Source: Pseudomonas oryzihabitans NBRC 102199 (GTDB lineage Bacteria; Pseudomonadota; Gammaproteobacteria; Pseudomonadales; Pseudomonadaceae). Taken from it: a stretch of 64,000 nt of DNA. Shown in pieces: positions 28,583 through 37,589 of this stretch. The position numbers and the translations under genes were made by a program. The stretch lies in assembly GCF_000730625.1 (NCBI RefSeq), contig NZ_BBIT01000009.1, forward strand, positions 186,001 to 250,000, read 5' to 3'. The stretch's first letter is position 1. Each line of letters starts with the position of its first letter. The notes beneath the pieces are model-generated. The model had not been told where the DNA came from. It saw only the letters and a list, made by a program, of their open reading frames with translations, and did not search any database.

Positions 28583-28963
28583 TCAACGGCTCGCCTTGGC
28601 GCGGGCCTCTTCCAGCTCACGGCGGGCCTCGGCCAGCTTTCTGCTCCGCACCCGGATCTTATCGGCGTCGCCCTTGGCCTGGGCGTCGCGCAGATCCCGT
28701 TCGCGTTCGGCCACCTCGCGACTGCGGGCCTGGATGACCTCCAGCCGCTGCTGACGCAGGCCGGCATCGGTGCAGTGCGCCTGCACCGCGTCGAATGCTC
28801 GCCGCAATCCCGCCAGCCGTCCGGCATCGCCTTGCGCCTGAGCCTGGGCGATCTGCCGTTCCAGCGTCAGGCGTTTCGCCGCGCAACCCCCGTCGGCTGC
28901 AACTGCCACGCCGGGCAGCAGCAGGCTAGCCGCCACCAGCACTGCCTTGGCTCGGTTTGTCAT
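28583..28963 (-). CDS. DUF1090 family periplasmic protein (YqjC-like)
   Basis: A 126-residue exported protein with a signal peptide ending GVAVAA and a mature chain almost wholly helical and rich in Arg, Glu, Gln and Ala. Two cysteines (in GGCAAKR and AHCTDAG) are typical of DUF1090 proteins related to E. coli YqjC. The function is not established. It is convergent with the histidine phosphatase gene across six bases and lies 48 bases downstream of the inositol monophosphatase-family gene on the same strand. Confidence 0.85.
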   Translation of the reverse strand: MTNRAKAVLVAASLLLPGVAVAADGGCAAKRLTLERQIAQAQAQGDAGRLAGLRRAFDAVQAHCTDAGLRQQRLEVIQARSREVAERERDLRDAQAKGDADKIRVRSRKLAEARRELEEARAKASR

Positions 28964-29011
28964 AGGTCTTCCTCCGGGTGTTGAAATCCGCGAGCGCCTG
29001 ACTCTTCCCGT

Positions 29012-29821
29012 TCAACCGTCCAGCGACGGTCCGACCAGGGCGGCGAGCTGGTCGTAGACCCCGGGCGCCGCCACCAGCAGCGGATTGCCATTGACCAGGC
29101 CGTCGTTGCGCAGGAAGGCGTTGTGACGACCGCCCGCCTCCCGGATCAGGACCAGGCCCGCCAGGCAGTCCCAGCCATGGATCAGGGTCTCGTAGTAGCC
29201 GATCAGCCGGCCGGCGGCGACGTAGGCGGTCATCAGCGCGCCCGAGCCATTGCGGAAAAATTGCCCGCCTTCGGCCAGCAGGCCGGTCACGAACGGCAGA
29301 AAGTGTTCCTTGCCGCGTCTGTGGGTGGTGCCCAGTCCGGTCAGGCCCTGGCGGATCTCGGTGGCCGCATGGACGCGCAGCGGCTGGTCGTTGACGAAGG
29401 CGCCGTGCCCGCGCAGGCCATGGAAGAGTTCGTCGTGATTCGGATCCATGATGGCGCCGAGCAAGGGCTCGCCCTCGTGCATCAGGCCGATGGACACGCA
29501 CCAGTTGTGCAGGCCATTGAGAAAGGGCGCGGTGCCGTCGATGGGATCTATGACCCAGAGGTAGGGCGCGGAGAGGTCGGTGGCACCGCCCTCCTCGCCC
29601 AGCAGGCCATCTTCCGGAAAGCGTTCGCTCAGGCGTTGGCGGATGAGGTCCTCCAGCGTCTTGTCGGCGATGCTCACCACGTCCTGCAGGTCGCTGCCCT
29701 TGTGGTCCACCTGCAGCGCCGCGCGCCGACGATAGAAGTCGAGGCCGAGCTGCGCCGCCTCCCGGGCGATGTCCTGGACAGCGCGGTAGCGTTCAGCGAT
29801 GGCGGGGGCGATGGCGGTCAT
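29012..29821 (-). CDS. Inositol-monophosphatase-family phosphatase
   Basis: A metal-dependent phosphatase of 269 residues from the ATG at 29819-29821, where family homology starts (MTAIAPAIAERYRAV). The metal site motifs are GEEGG, DPIDGTAPFLNGL and WDCLAGLVLIREAGG. The FLNG variant after DPIDGT is common in the HisN branch (histidinol phosphatase), so histidinol phosphate is a possible substrate along with inositol phosphate or 3'-phosphoadenosine phosphates. No his gene is nearby. Confidence 0.88.
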   Translation of the reverse strand: MTAIAPAIAERYRAVQDIAREAAQLGLDFYRRRAALQVDHKGSDLQDVVSIADKTLEDLIRQRLSERFPEDGLLGEEGGATDLSAPYLWVIDPIDGTAPFLNGLHNWCVSIGLMHEGEPLLGAIMDPNHDELFHGLRGHGAFVNDQPLRVHAATEIRQGLTGLGTTHRRGKEHFLPFVTGLLAEGGQFFRNGSGALMTAYVAAGRLIGYYETLIHGWDCLAGLVLIREAGGRHNAFLRNDGLVNGNPLLVAAPGVYDQLAALVGPSLDG

Positions 29822-30123
29822 GGACACTCCTGGAACGGGGAAAAGGCGCCAGGGTGCCAGTTCCGCCTGCGGAAAAGAATAGTCGCGCGCCTGGCGCATA
29901 CCAGGGTTGCGGCGGACAGCTGTCAGGCTGCGGGCGCACCCTGGCCACTTTTTGCCGATGTCGGCAAAGGTCCGACTAGAGGCCCCTGGTAATGGCCGTG
30001 TCATCTGGGGAGCGCAGGCTGTCGGGTATTGGCAGTCAGGACGGCGAAATGCAGCGGCGGACCGCACCAAATCCGCGCGCGACCGTCAGAACTAGTGAGA
30101 GCTCGTTGTACCGGGAGGACGCC

Positions 30124-30564
30124 ATGACCGCACAAACTTCGCTATTCCACGGCAATGGTCAGCTGCAGCAGTTGCGGCGACTGATTCCCAGACAGCATTT
30201 CGAATGTCTGGAACGCCACCTCGAGTTGCTGTCACGCGAATTTCCGCTGTTCGATCATCCGCCGTTGAGCATCGACTGCGCCGTCGCCGAAACCCTGGAA
30301 AACCTCGGAATCCGCGCCTTCCAGTGGCAGGGCAGTTGCAACCTGCCGCAGCGAATGGCCCTGGGCAGTGCGCTGATGGGCGAGGGATTCATGGCCCAGT
30401 CCAGCACCCCCGAATACACCCTCTATCTTAATGCACGGGGTGAAAAGGTGCTGTTGCGGCAAGAGCCCGCCGCCGGCCAGACCCTGGTCAGCCTGGTGTC
30501 GGATTGCCCGCCGCTGTTCGCCTATCTGGCGGCCAAGCACCGCGACGCGGTACCCGTCGCCTAA
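30124..30564 (+). CDS. Hypothetical protein
   Basis: A 146-residue protein that I do not recognise. The start is supported by a GGGAGGA ribosome-binding site six bases before the ATG. It has no signal peptide or membrane segment; the first 60 residues are helical and basic, and the second half looks alpha/beta, with two cysteines (IDCAVAE and GSCNLPQ). Codon use matches the neighbours. It is the first of three small rightward genes before the mtl operon. Confidence 0.7.
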   Translation: MTAQTSLFHGNGQLQQLRRLIPRQHFECLERHLELLSREFPLFDHPPLSIDCAVAETLENLGIRAFQWQGSCNLPQRMALGSALMGEGFMAQSSTPEYTLYLNARGEKVLLRQEPAAGQTLVSLVSDCPPLFAYLAAKHRDAVPVA

Positions 30565-30590
30565 GTGACGCGCCATCGCCTTGTCAGTCG

Positions 30591-30629
30591 TGTGATCCGC
30601 TCGAAAACAGAATGACGAACAGGATCACA
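30591..30629. repeat. Perfect inverted repeat in the gap after 30564
   Basis: TGTGATCC (30591-30598) and GGATCACA (30622-30629) are perfect inverted copies 23 bases apart, in the gap before the small gene at 30717. Each arm contains a CRP/Vfr-like half-site (TGTGA or TCACA), but the spacing is not that of a Vfr site. It may be an operator or the base of a stem. Confidence 0.4.
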
Positions 30630-30716
30630 ACTGCGCTTTAATGTCGGACTAACCGGGAACCAATTAGGCAGTGGAATGGTAAATTCGCGCTTCGGATCTA
30701 CCAGGAGACCCAAGGA

Positions 30717-30962
30717 ATGGGAATTCGTATTCTGGCCAGTGTCGTCGTGACCTTTGCCGCCCTCAATGGCGAAGCAGCCTCCCTCCCCGCGATACCCCCG
30801 CTCAAGCTGGCGGACCTCACCCTTCAGGTCCCCCTCTTGAGTACCGATGCCATCCCTACCAAAGTTGACGCCCAGCTGCGTGACAGTCGGCAGCCAGTCA
30901 ATAGCGCCCGCTGGCTGAACGACCATCAGACCTTTGCTCAAGAGCAACGCTGGGTATTCTAG
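30717..30962 (+). CDS. Small exported hypothetical protein
   Basis: An 81-residue reading with a plausible signal peptide (MGIRILASVVVTFAALNGEAA) and a polar mature part of about 60 residues with no cysteine. A GGAG ribosome-binding site lies nine bases before the ATG. No family recognised. The coding call rests on the signal peptide, ribosome-binding site and position in a run of small rightward genes. Confidence 0.55.
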   Translation: MGIRILASVVVTFAALNGEAASLPAIPPLKLADLTLQVPLLSTDAIPTKVDAQLRDSRQPVNSARWLNDHQTFAQEQRWVF

Positions 30963-31105
30963 TCCGTTGGATTGATGTCGACGGATGGCTTCCCTTTCTT
31001 ATGCTTTTTGATACCGCGCGGGGAATGAATCGCGTTTTTGCAGGTCCGTCTGGTTCTACGGGCAGCTCAACTCCTCTGCCCTTTCAACCTGCACGCGGAG
31101 CCGTC

Positions 31106-31420
31106 ATGAAACGCCTGTCCTTTCTCCTGTTCGCCGCCCTATCGGCCTGCAGCTCGGCTCCCACCCCGCCCCCGGCCGATCCGTCGCAATTCGGCGGCCG
31201 TACCCAGGAACAGCTCCGGCAGAGTTTCGGCGCACCCCAGCGGGTCGCGCAGCTCGATCGCCTGATGGTCTACGAATACCGCAACCTGCGCGCGCCGGGC
31301 AGCGCGACGCCGGTCTATTCCTTTCTCATCGAAAACGAGCGGGTGATCGAATCCACCCCCGGAACCTTGCAGCTTTATCGCGAAGACGGTATCACCAAGG
31401 TCAAGGCGGAAAGCCTCTAG
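31106..31420 (+). CDS. Small lipoprotein
   Basis: A 104-residue protein beginning MKRLSFLLFAALSAC, with a lipobox in which Cys15 would be lipidated. A Pro-rich spacer (TPPPADPS) is followed by GGRTQEQLRQSFGAPQRV, which resembles the SmpA/OmlA-like lipoproteins that contain a two-layer fold. A longer in-frame reading from 31001 lacks a signal peptide. It precedes the mtl operon by 215 bases and is probably an independent gene. Confidence 0.75.
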   Translation: MKRLSFLLFAALSACSSAPTPPPADPSQFGGRTQEQLRQSFGAPQRVAQLDRLMVYEYRNLRAPGSATPVYSFLIENERVIESTPGTLQLYREDGITKVKAESL

Positions 31421-31635
31421 GCAGAGCCGCTGGCCATGGCGGCGGTCCCGCGCAGCCCTGCAGGGATGTGCAAAAAAATACCGATTTTGGTGTCTTCCAG
31501 CATTTGTTTCCCGGGCGGCAACGGGCTGTAATCGGTCCGTGGCTTCCGCTGCAAAGGCCGTCACAGCCGGCCGCGTGGTGGGTTACAACAACAAGAAAAG
31601 CGTCTGCTGCAGTTGCACAGGACGCGGAGTGCAAG

Positions 31636-32961
31636 ATGAAAACAACACCAAAAGCGCTTTTATTGTCCGCTGTTACCCTCTCTGCAGGCCTGACCTTCTC
31701 GCTGGCCCTCCAGGCCGCCGAAACGGTCACCATCGCCACCGTCAACAACAGCGACATGATCCGCATGCAGCGGCTGTCCAAAACCTTCGAAGACCAGCAT
31801 CCCGACATCAAGCTCAACTGGGTGGTGCTCGAAGAAAACGTGCTGCGTCAGCGGCTGACGACCGACATCGCCACCCAGGGTGGCCAGTTCGACGTCCTCA
31901 CCATCGGCATGTACGAGACCGGCCTCTGGGGCGCCCAGAACTGGCTGGAGCCCATGAAGGACCTGCCCGCCAACTACGACCTGGACGACCTCTTCCCGTC
32001 GGTTCGCGAAGGCCTGTCGGTCAAGGGCACCCTCTATGCGCTGCCCTTCTATGCCGAAAGCTCCATCACCTACTACCGCAAGGATCTGTTCCAGCAGGCC
32101 GGCCTGACCATGCCCGCCCAGCCCACCTGGACCCAGATCGCCGAATTCGCCGGCAAGCTGCACCAGCCGGACAAGGACCAGTACGGTCTGTGCCTGAGAG
32201 GCAAGGCCGGCTGGGGCGAGAACATGGCCCTGGTCACCACCATGGCCAACGCCTTCGGCGCGCGCTGGTTCGACGAGAAGTGGCAACCGGAATTCACCGG
32301 TCCGGAATGGACCGCGGCGGCCAACTACTACGTCACCAACATGAAGAAGTACGGCCCGCCCGGCGCCTCCAGCAACGGCTTCAACGAAAACCTGGCGCTG
32401 TTCAACAGCGGCAAGTGCGCCATCTGGGTCGATGCCAGCGTCGCCGGCTCCTTCACCATGGACAAGAGCCAGAGCAAGGTCGCCGACAGCGTCGGCTTCG
32501 CCGGCTCGCCGCGCGAGGTCACCGACAAGGGCTCGTCCTGGCTGTATGCCTGGTCGCTGGGTATCCCCACCTCCTCCAAGCACAAGGACGCCGCCAAGAC
32601 CTTCGTGACCTGGGCCACCTCCAAGGACTACGCCAAGCTGGTCGCGGACACCGACGGTATCGCCAACGTGCCGCCGGGCACCCGCAAGTCCACCTACAGC
32701 CAGGCCTACATGGACGCGGCGCCCTTCGCCAAGGTCTCGCTGGACATGCTGCAGCACGCCGACCCGGCCCATCCCTCGGCCAAGCCGGTGCCCTACGTGG
32801 GTATCCAGTACGTGACCATTCCCGAGTTCCAGGCCATCGGCACCTCGGTGGGCAAGCTGTTCGCCGCGGCCCTCACCGGGCAGATGTCGGTCGAGCAGGC
32901 CCTGCAGGCGGCGCAGCAGTCCACCGCCCGGGAAATGAAGCGCGCCGGCTATCCCAAGTAG
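31636..32961 (+). CDS. mtlE: Mannitol/sorbitol ABC transporter, substrate-binding protein
   Basis: Periplasmic polyol-binding protein of 441 residues from the ATG at 31636. The signal peptide ends LALQAA. The mature part is a family 1 extracellular solute-binding protein, with GQFDVLTIGMYETGLWG and LYALPFYAESSITYYRKDLF as characteristic blocks. The genes that follow (two permeases, ATPase, mannitol dehydrogenase and xylulokinase) fix the substrate class as mannitol, sorbitol and arabitol. It is the first gene of this operon. The gap upstream (31421-31635) should hold the promoter, but I cannot identify an MtlR-type site with confidence. Confidence 0.95.
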   Translation: MKTTPKALLLSAVTLSAGLTFSLALQAAETVTIATVNNSDMIRMQRLSKTFEDQHPDIKLNWVVLEENVLRQRLTTDIATQGGQFDVLTIGMYETGLWGAQNWLEPMKDLPANYDLDDLFPSVREGLSVKGTLYALPFYAESSITYYRKDLFQQAGLTMPAQPTWTQIAEFAGKLHQPDKDQYGLCLRGKAGWGENMALVTTMANAFGARWFDEKWQPEFTGPEWTAAANYYVTNMKKYGPPGASSNGFNENLALFNSGKCAIWVDASVAGSFTMDKSQSKVADSVGFAGSPREVTDKGSSWLYAWSLGIPTSSKHKDAAKTFVTWATSKDYAKLVADTDGIANVPPGTRKSTYSQAYMDAAPFAKVSLDMLQHADPAHPSAKPVPYVGIQYVTIPEFQAIGTSVGKLFAAALTGQMSVEQALQAAQQSTAREMKRAGYPK

Positions 32962-32970
32962 CGCTGGAGC

Positions 32971-32997
32971 CCGGGGTCCGCACCACGCGGCCCCCGG
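32971..32997 (+). repeat. mtlE-mtlF intercistronic stem-loop
   Basis: CCGGGGTCCGC (32971-32981) pairs with GCGGCCCCCGG (32987-32997) with one mismatch and a five-base loop, 10 bases after the mtlE stop. It has no U-tract. Such loops after binding-protein genes often protect the upstream message and so favour binding-protein excess over permease. Confidence 0.55.
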
Positions 32998-33083
32998 CCT
33001 AGCGGCTTTCCCTGCCTGATCCGTCGCTGGCGTCGCGAGACGCCAGTGCCTCGTCACGGCCCACTGCCTTGCGGAGCATCGCC

Positions 33084-34016
33084 ATGCAGACCTCCACCCT
33101 CAAGACGCCCGTCGTCGAATCCCCTGCCGCTCCCGCCCGTCGTCAACGCCGTCGAGCCGGTCCCGGCTGGTTCCTGATCAGTCCTTCGGTGGCCCTGCTG
33201 CTGGTGTGGATGCTGGTGCCCCTGGGCATGACCATCTGGTTCTCGCTGATCCGCTACAACCTGCTCTACCCCGGCGAGCACGCCTTCGTCGGCCTGGAAA
33301 ACTTCGAATACTTCGTCACCGATGCCGGCTTCTGGCCCGGCATGACCAACACCCTGCTGCTGGTGGGCAGCGTGCTGCTGATCAGCGTGGTCTTCGGCGT
33401 GCTTATCTCGGCGCTGCTGGAGGCCAGCGAATTCTTCGGTCGCGGCATCGTCCGCGTCCTGCTGATCTCGCCCTTCTTCATCATGCCCACGGTCAGCGCC
33501 CTGATCTGGAAGAACCTGATCTTCCATCCGGTCTCCGGCATCCTCGCCGCGATCTGGAAACTGTTCGGCGCCACCCCGGTGGACTGGCTGGCCACCCACC
33601 CGCTGCTATCGATCATCCTGATCGTGTCCTGGCAGTGGCTGCCCTTCGCCATCCTCATCCTGATGACCGCCATGCAGTCGCTGGATCAGGAGCAGAAGGA
33701 AGCGGCCCGCCTGGACGGCGCCGGTCCGGTCGCCATCTTCTGGCACCTGACCCTGCCGCACCTGGCACGGCCCATCGCCGTGGTGGTGATGATCGAGACG
33801 ATCTTCCTGCTGTCGGTGTTCGCCGAGATCTACACCACCACCAGTGGCGGTCCGGGCTTCGCCTCCACCAACCTCGCCTACCTGATCTACAACCAGGCCC
33901 TGCTGCAGTTCGACGTCGGCCTGGCCTCCGCCGGCGGCCTGATCGCCGTGCTCATCGCCAACATCGCCGCCATCATCCTGGTGCGGATGCTTGGCAAGAA
34001 CCTGACCCAACAGTGA
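33084..34016 (+). CDS. mtlF: Mannitol/sorbitol ABC transporter permease MtlF
   Basis: Inner-membrane permease of 310 residues with six membrane segments. A basic N-terminal tail (RRQRRRAGPGW) precedes the first. The EAA loop that contacts the ATPase is EQKEAARLDGAGPVAIFWHLTLP. The ATG at 33084 is chosen over an in-frame codon 15 bases upstream because of the GCGGAG ribosome-binding site. It lies 122 bases after mtlE, with a stem-loop between, and 10 before mtlG. Confidence 0.94.
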   Translation: MQTSTLKTPVVESPAAPARRQRRRAGPGWFLISPSVALLLVWMLVPLGMTIWFSLIRYNLLYPGEHAFVGLENFEYFVTDAGFWPGMTNTLLLVGSVLLISVVFGVLISALLEASEFFGRGIVRVLLISPFFIMPTVSALIWKNLIFHPVSGILAAIWKLFGATPVDWLATHPLLSIILIVSWQWLPFAILILMTAMQSLDQEQKEAARLDGAGPVAIFWHLTLPHLARPIAVVVMIETIFLLSVFAEIYTTTSGGPGFASTNLAYLIYNQALLQFDVGLASAGGLIAVLIANIAAIILVRMLGKNLTQQ

Positions 34017-34026
34017 GGACCCTGAC

Positions 34027-34860
<834 letters not shown>

Positions 34861-34879
34861 GAACAAGAGGACTCCTGTC

Positions 34880-35977
34880 ATGGCCAATCTGAAAATCCGC
34901 AGCCTGCGCAAGGGCTTCGACTCGCTGGAAATCATCAAGGGCGTCGACCTCGACATCAACGACCGCGAATTCGTGGTCTTCGTCGGCCCGTCCGGGTGCG
35001 GCAAATCCACCCTGCTACGGCTCATCGCCGGCCTGGAAGAGGTCACCAGCGGCACCCTGGAACTGGACGGTCGCGACATCACCGAGGTGTCGCCGGCCAA
35101 GCGCGACCTGGCCATGGTGTTCCAGACCTATGCCCTCTATCCGCACATGAGCGTGCGCAAGAATCTCTCCTTCGCCCTGGACCTGGCCAAGATCGACAAG
35201 CAGGAAGTGGAGCGCAAGGTCACCGATGCCGCCCGCATCCTCGAGCTGACGCCGCTGCTGGAGCGCAAGCCGCGCCAGCTCTCCGGTGGTCAGCGCCAGC
35301 GGGTGGCCATCGGCCGCGCCATCGTCCGCCAGCCGAAGATCTTCCTGTTCGACGAACCCCTGTCCAACCTGGACGCCGCCCTGCGCGTGCAGATGCGCCT
35401 GGAACTGGCGCGCCTGCACCAGGAGTTGCAGGCCACCATGATCTACGTGACCCACGACCAAGTGGAAGCCATGACCCTGGCGACCAAGGTGGTGGTGCTC
35501 AATGGCGGTCGCGTCGAGCAGGTCGGCTCGCCCCTGGAGCTCTATCACCATCCGGCCAACCTCTTCGTCGCCGGCTTCCTGGGTACGCCGAAGATGGCCT
35601 TCCTCAAGGGCAAGGTGGCGGCCACCGACGCCCAGGGCGTCGAGGTGGAGCTGGCGGCCGGTCCGCGCCTGCACCTGCCGCGCCGCGGCGACGACCTGGC
35701 GGTCGGCAGCCCGGTGACCCTGGGCATTCGTCCGGAACACCTGCGCCTGGCCGCCGACGGCCAGTTGCCGGTGATCAGCGATGTGGCCGAGCGCCTGGGC
35801 AGTGACACCTATTGCCACATGGTCACCGAGGCCGAGGAGCCGCTGACCGTGCGCGTGCCGGGTGATTGTGCCGTTGCCTACGGCGAACGCCAGCGCCTGG
35901 CCCTGGACGTCGACTTCTGCCACCTGTTCGACGAGCAGGGCCGCGCCGTGGCGCCGCTGCTGCGCAAAGCCGCCTGA
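34880..35977 (+). CDS. mtlK: Polyol ABC transporter ATP-binding protein MtlK
   Basis: ATPase subunit of 365 residues. Walker A is GPSGCGKST (36-44), the signature LSGGQ is at 134-138, and Walker B leads into FDEP at 157-160. The C-terminal third (about 245-365) is the TOBE/OB-type regulatory domain of MalK/UgpC-like ATPases, with [10 protein letters not shown]. An AGAGGACTCC ribosome-binding region precedes the ATG. It follows mtlG and precedes mtlD after a 64-base gap containing another strong hairpin. Confidence 0.95.
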   Translation: MANLKIRSLRKGFDSLEIIKGVDLDINDREFVVFVGPSGCGKSTLLRLIAGLEEVTSGTLELDGRDITEVSPAKRDLAMVFQTYALYPHMSVRKNLSFALDLAKIDKQEVERKVTDAARILELTPLLERKPRQLSGGQRQRVAIGRAIVRQPKIFLFDEPLSNLDAALRVQMRLELARLHQELQATMIYVTHDQVEAMTLATKVVVLNGGRVEQVGSPLELYHHPANLFVAGFLGTPKMAFLKGKVAATDAQGVEVELAAGPRLHLPRRGDDLAVGSPVTLGIRPEHLRLAADGQLPVISDVAERLGSDTYCHMVTEAEEPLTVRVPGDCAVAYGERQRLALDVDFCHLFDEQGRAVAPLLRKAA

Positions 35978-35991
35978 CCCTCCCCCTTCCA

Positions 35992-36019
35992 GCCCCGGCG
36001 CCCTGCGCGCGCCCGGGGC
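35992..36019 (+). repeat. mtlK-mtlD intercistronic hairpin
   Basis: GCCCCGG (35992-35998) pairs with CCGGGGC (36013-36019), enclosing a further CGC/GCG pairing. It sits between the mtlK stop and the mtlD start and has no U-tract, so it is more likely a message-stability element than a terminator. Confidence 0.5.
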
Positions 36020-36041
36020 ACCGCCTTGCAGGATCGCCATC

Positions 36042-37517
36042 GTGAAACTCAATCGCCAGCACCTCGAACAACTACCCGACTACATCGCCAAGCCCGGCTA
36101 CGCCGCCTGCCAGCTGCGCCAGGGCATCGTCCACATCGGCGTCGGCGGCTTCCACCGCGCGCACCAGGCCATCTACACCGAGGCCCTGCTGAACCAGGGG
36201 CGCGACCTGGACTGGAGCATCTGCGGCGTCGGCCTGCGCGCCGAAGACCGCGCCATGCGTGATGCCCTGGCCGGCCAGGACTATCTCTATACCCAGGTGG
36301 TGCTGGCCGACGAGCCGGACACCGAGGTGCGCGTCGTCGGCGCCATCAGCGGCATGCTGCTGGCCGAGGACGGCACCCAGACGCTGATCGACAAGCTGGC
36401 CCATCCCAGCACCCGCATCGTCTCCCTCACCATCACCGAGGGCGGCTACTGCATGGACGACAGCACCGGCGAATTCAACTTCAAGCTGCCGCTGATCCAG
36501 CACGACCTGCAGCATCCGGGCGATCCGCGCAGCGTCTTCGGCTTCCTGCTAGCGGCCCTGGCCAAGCGCCGCGCCGAGGGCACCGGGCCCTTCACCGTGA
36601 TGTCCTGCGACAACCTCCCGCACAACGGGCAGGTCACCCGCAAGGCCCTGCTGGCCTACGCCGCCCTGGTGGACGAAGAGCTGCACGGCTGGATCGCCGA
36701 GCACGTCAGCTTTCCCAACGCCATGGTCGATCGCATCACCCCCATGACCAGCACCGCCCATCGCGAGGCGCTGCTGGCCGAACACGGCGTCGAGGACGCC
36801 TGGCCGGTGGTCTGCGAGCCCTTCCTGCAGTGGGTGCTGGAAGACAAGTTCGTCGCCGGCCGTCCGGCCTGGGAAGACGTCGGCGTCCAGTTCACCGATG
36901 ACGTCACCCCCTACGAGGAAATGAAGATCAAGCTGCTCAACGGCAGCCACCTGGCGCTGACCTACCTGGGCTTCCTCAAGGGCTACCGCTTCGTCCACGA
37001 GACCATGGCCGACCCGCTGTTCGTGCGCTACATCCGCACCTACATGGACAAGGACGTGACGCCGCAGCTGGCCCCGGTGCCCGGCATCGATCTCGACCAG
37101 TACAAGGACACCCTGATCGAGCGCTTCTCCAATCGCGCCATCGCCGACCAGCTGGAGCGGGTCTGCTCGGACGGTTCGTCGAAGTTTCCCAAATTCACCG
37201 TGCCGACCATCAACCGGCTGATCGAGGACGGCAAGGACCTGGATCGCGCCGCCCTGGTGGTGGCCGCCTGGGCGGTCTATCTGCGGGGCGTGGACGAGAT
37301 CGGGGCGACCTATCGCATTCCCGATCCGCGCGCCAACTACTGCGAAGAGCTGGTGCAGGATCAGAAGAATCTCACCGAGCGCCTGCTGGGCGCCGAGGAA
37401 ATCTTCGGTAAGCACATCCCGAAATCCGCGGCCTTCGTTGCCGCCTTCGAGCGGCAGCTGTACAACTTGCGTACCCATGGGGTCAGCGCCACCTTGCAGA
37501 CCCTGCTCGGCGACTAG
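36042..37517 (+). CDS. mtlD: Mannitol 2-dehydrogenase
   Basis: NAD-dependent long-chain polyol dehydrogenase that oxidises mannitol to fructose (and often arabitol to xylulose and sorbitol to fructose). The 491-residue protein starts at a GTG (36042-36044) matching the family N-terminus (KLNRQHLEQL); no ATG lies near in frame. The Rossmann region is HIGVGGFHRAHQA. The catalytic lysine and its partners are in KIKLLNGSH. Similarity to the P. fluorescens enzyme is very strong along the whole length. It lies between the transporter ATPase and xylulokinase. Confidence 0.96.
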   Translation: MKLNRQHLEQLPDYIAKPGYAACQLRQGIVHIGVGGFHRAHQAIYTEALLNQGRDLDWSICGVGLRAEDRAMRDALAGQDYLYTQVVLADEPDTEVRVVGAISGMLLAEDGTQTLIDKLAHPSTRIVSLTITEGGYCMDDSTGEFNFKLPLIQHDLQHPGDPRSVFGFLLAALAKRRAEGTGPFTVMSCDNLPHNGQVTRKALLAYAALVDEELHGWIAEHVSFPNAMVDRITPMTSTAHREALLAEHGVEDAWPVVCEPFLQWVLEDKFVAGRPAWEDVGVQFTDDVTPYEEMKIKLLNGSHLALTYLGFLKGYRFVHETMADPLFVRYIRTYMDKDVTPQLAPVPGIDLDQYKDTLIERFSNRAIADQLERVCSDGSSKFPKFTVPTINRLIEDGKDLDRAALVVAAWAVYLRGVDEIGATYRIPDPRANYCEELVQDQKNLTERLLGAEEIFGKHIPKSAAFVAAFERQLYNLRTHGVSATLQTLLGD

Positions 37518-37589
37518 CCTTGGCAAAAAGCTGCCTGGGCAGCGTCGATGATCAATACGAGCCCAAACAACAACAAGGAGCGGCCAAGC

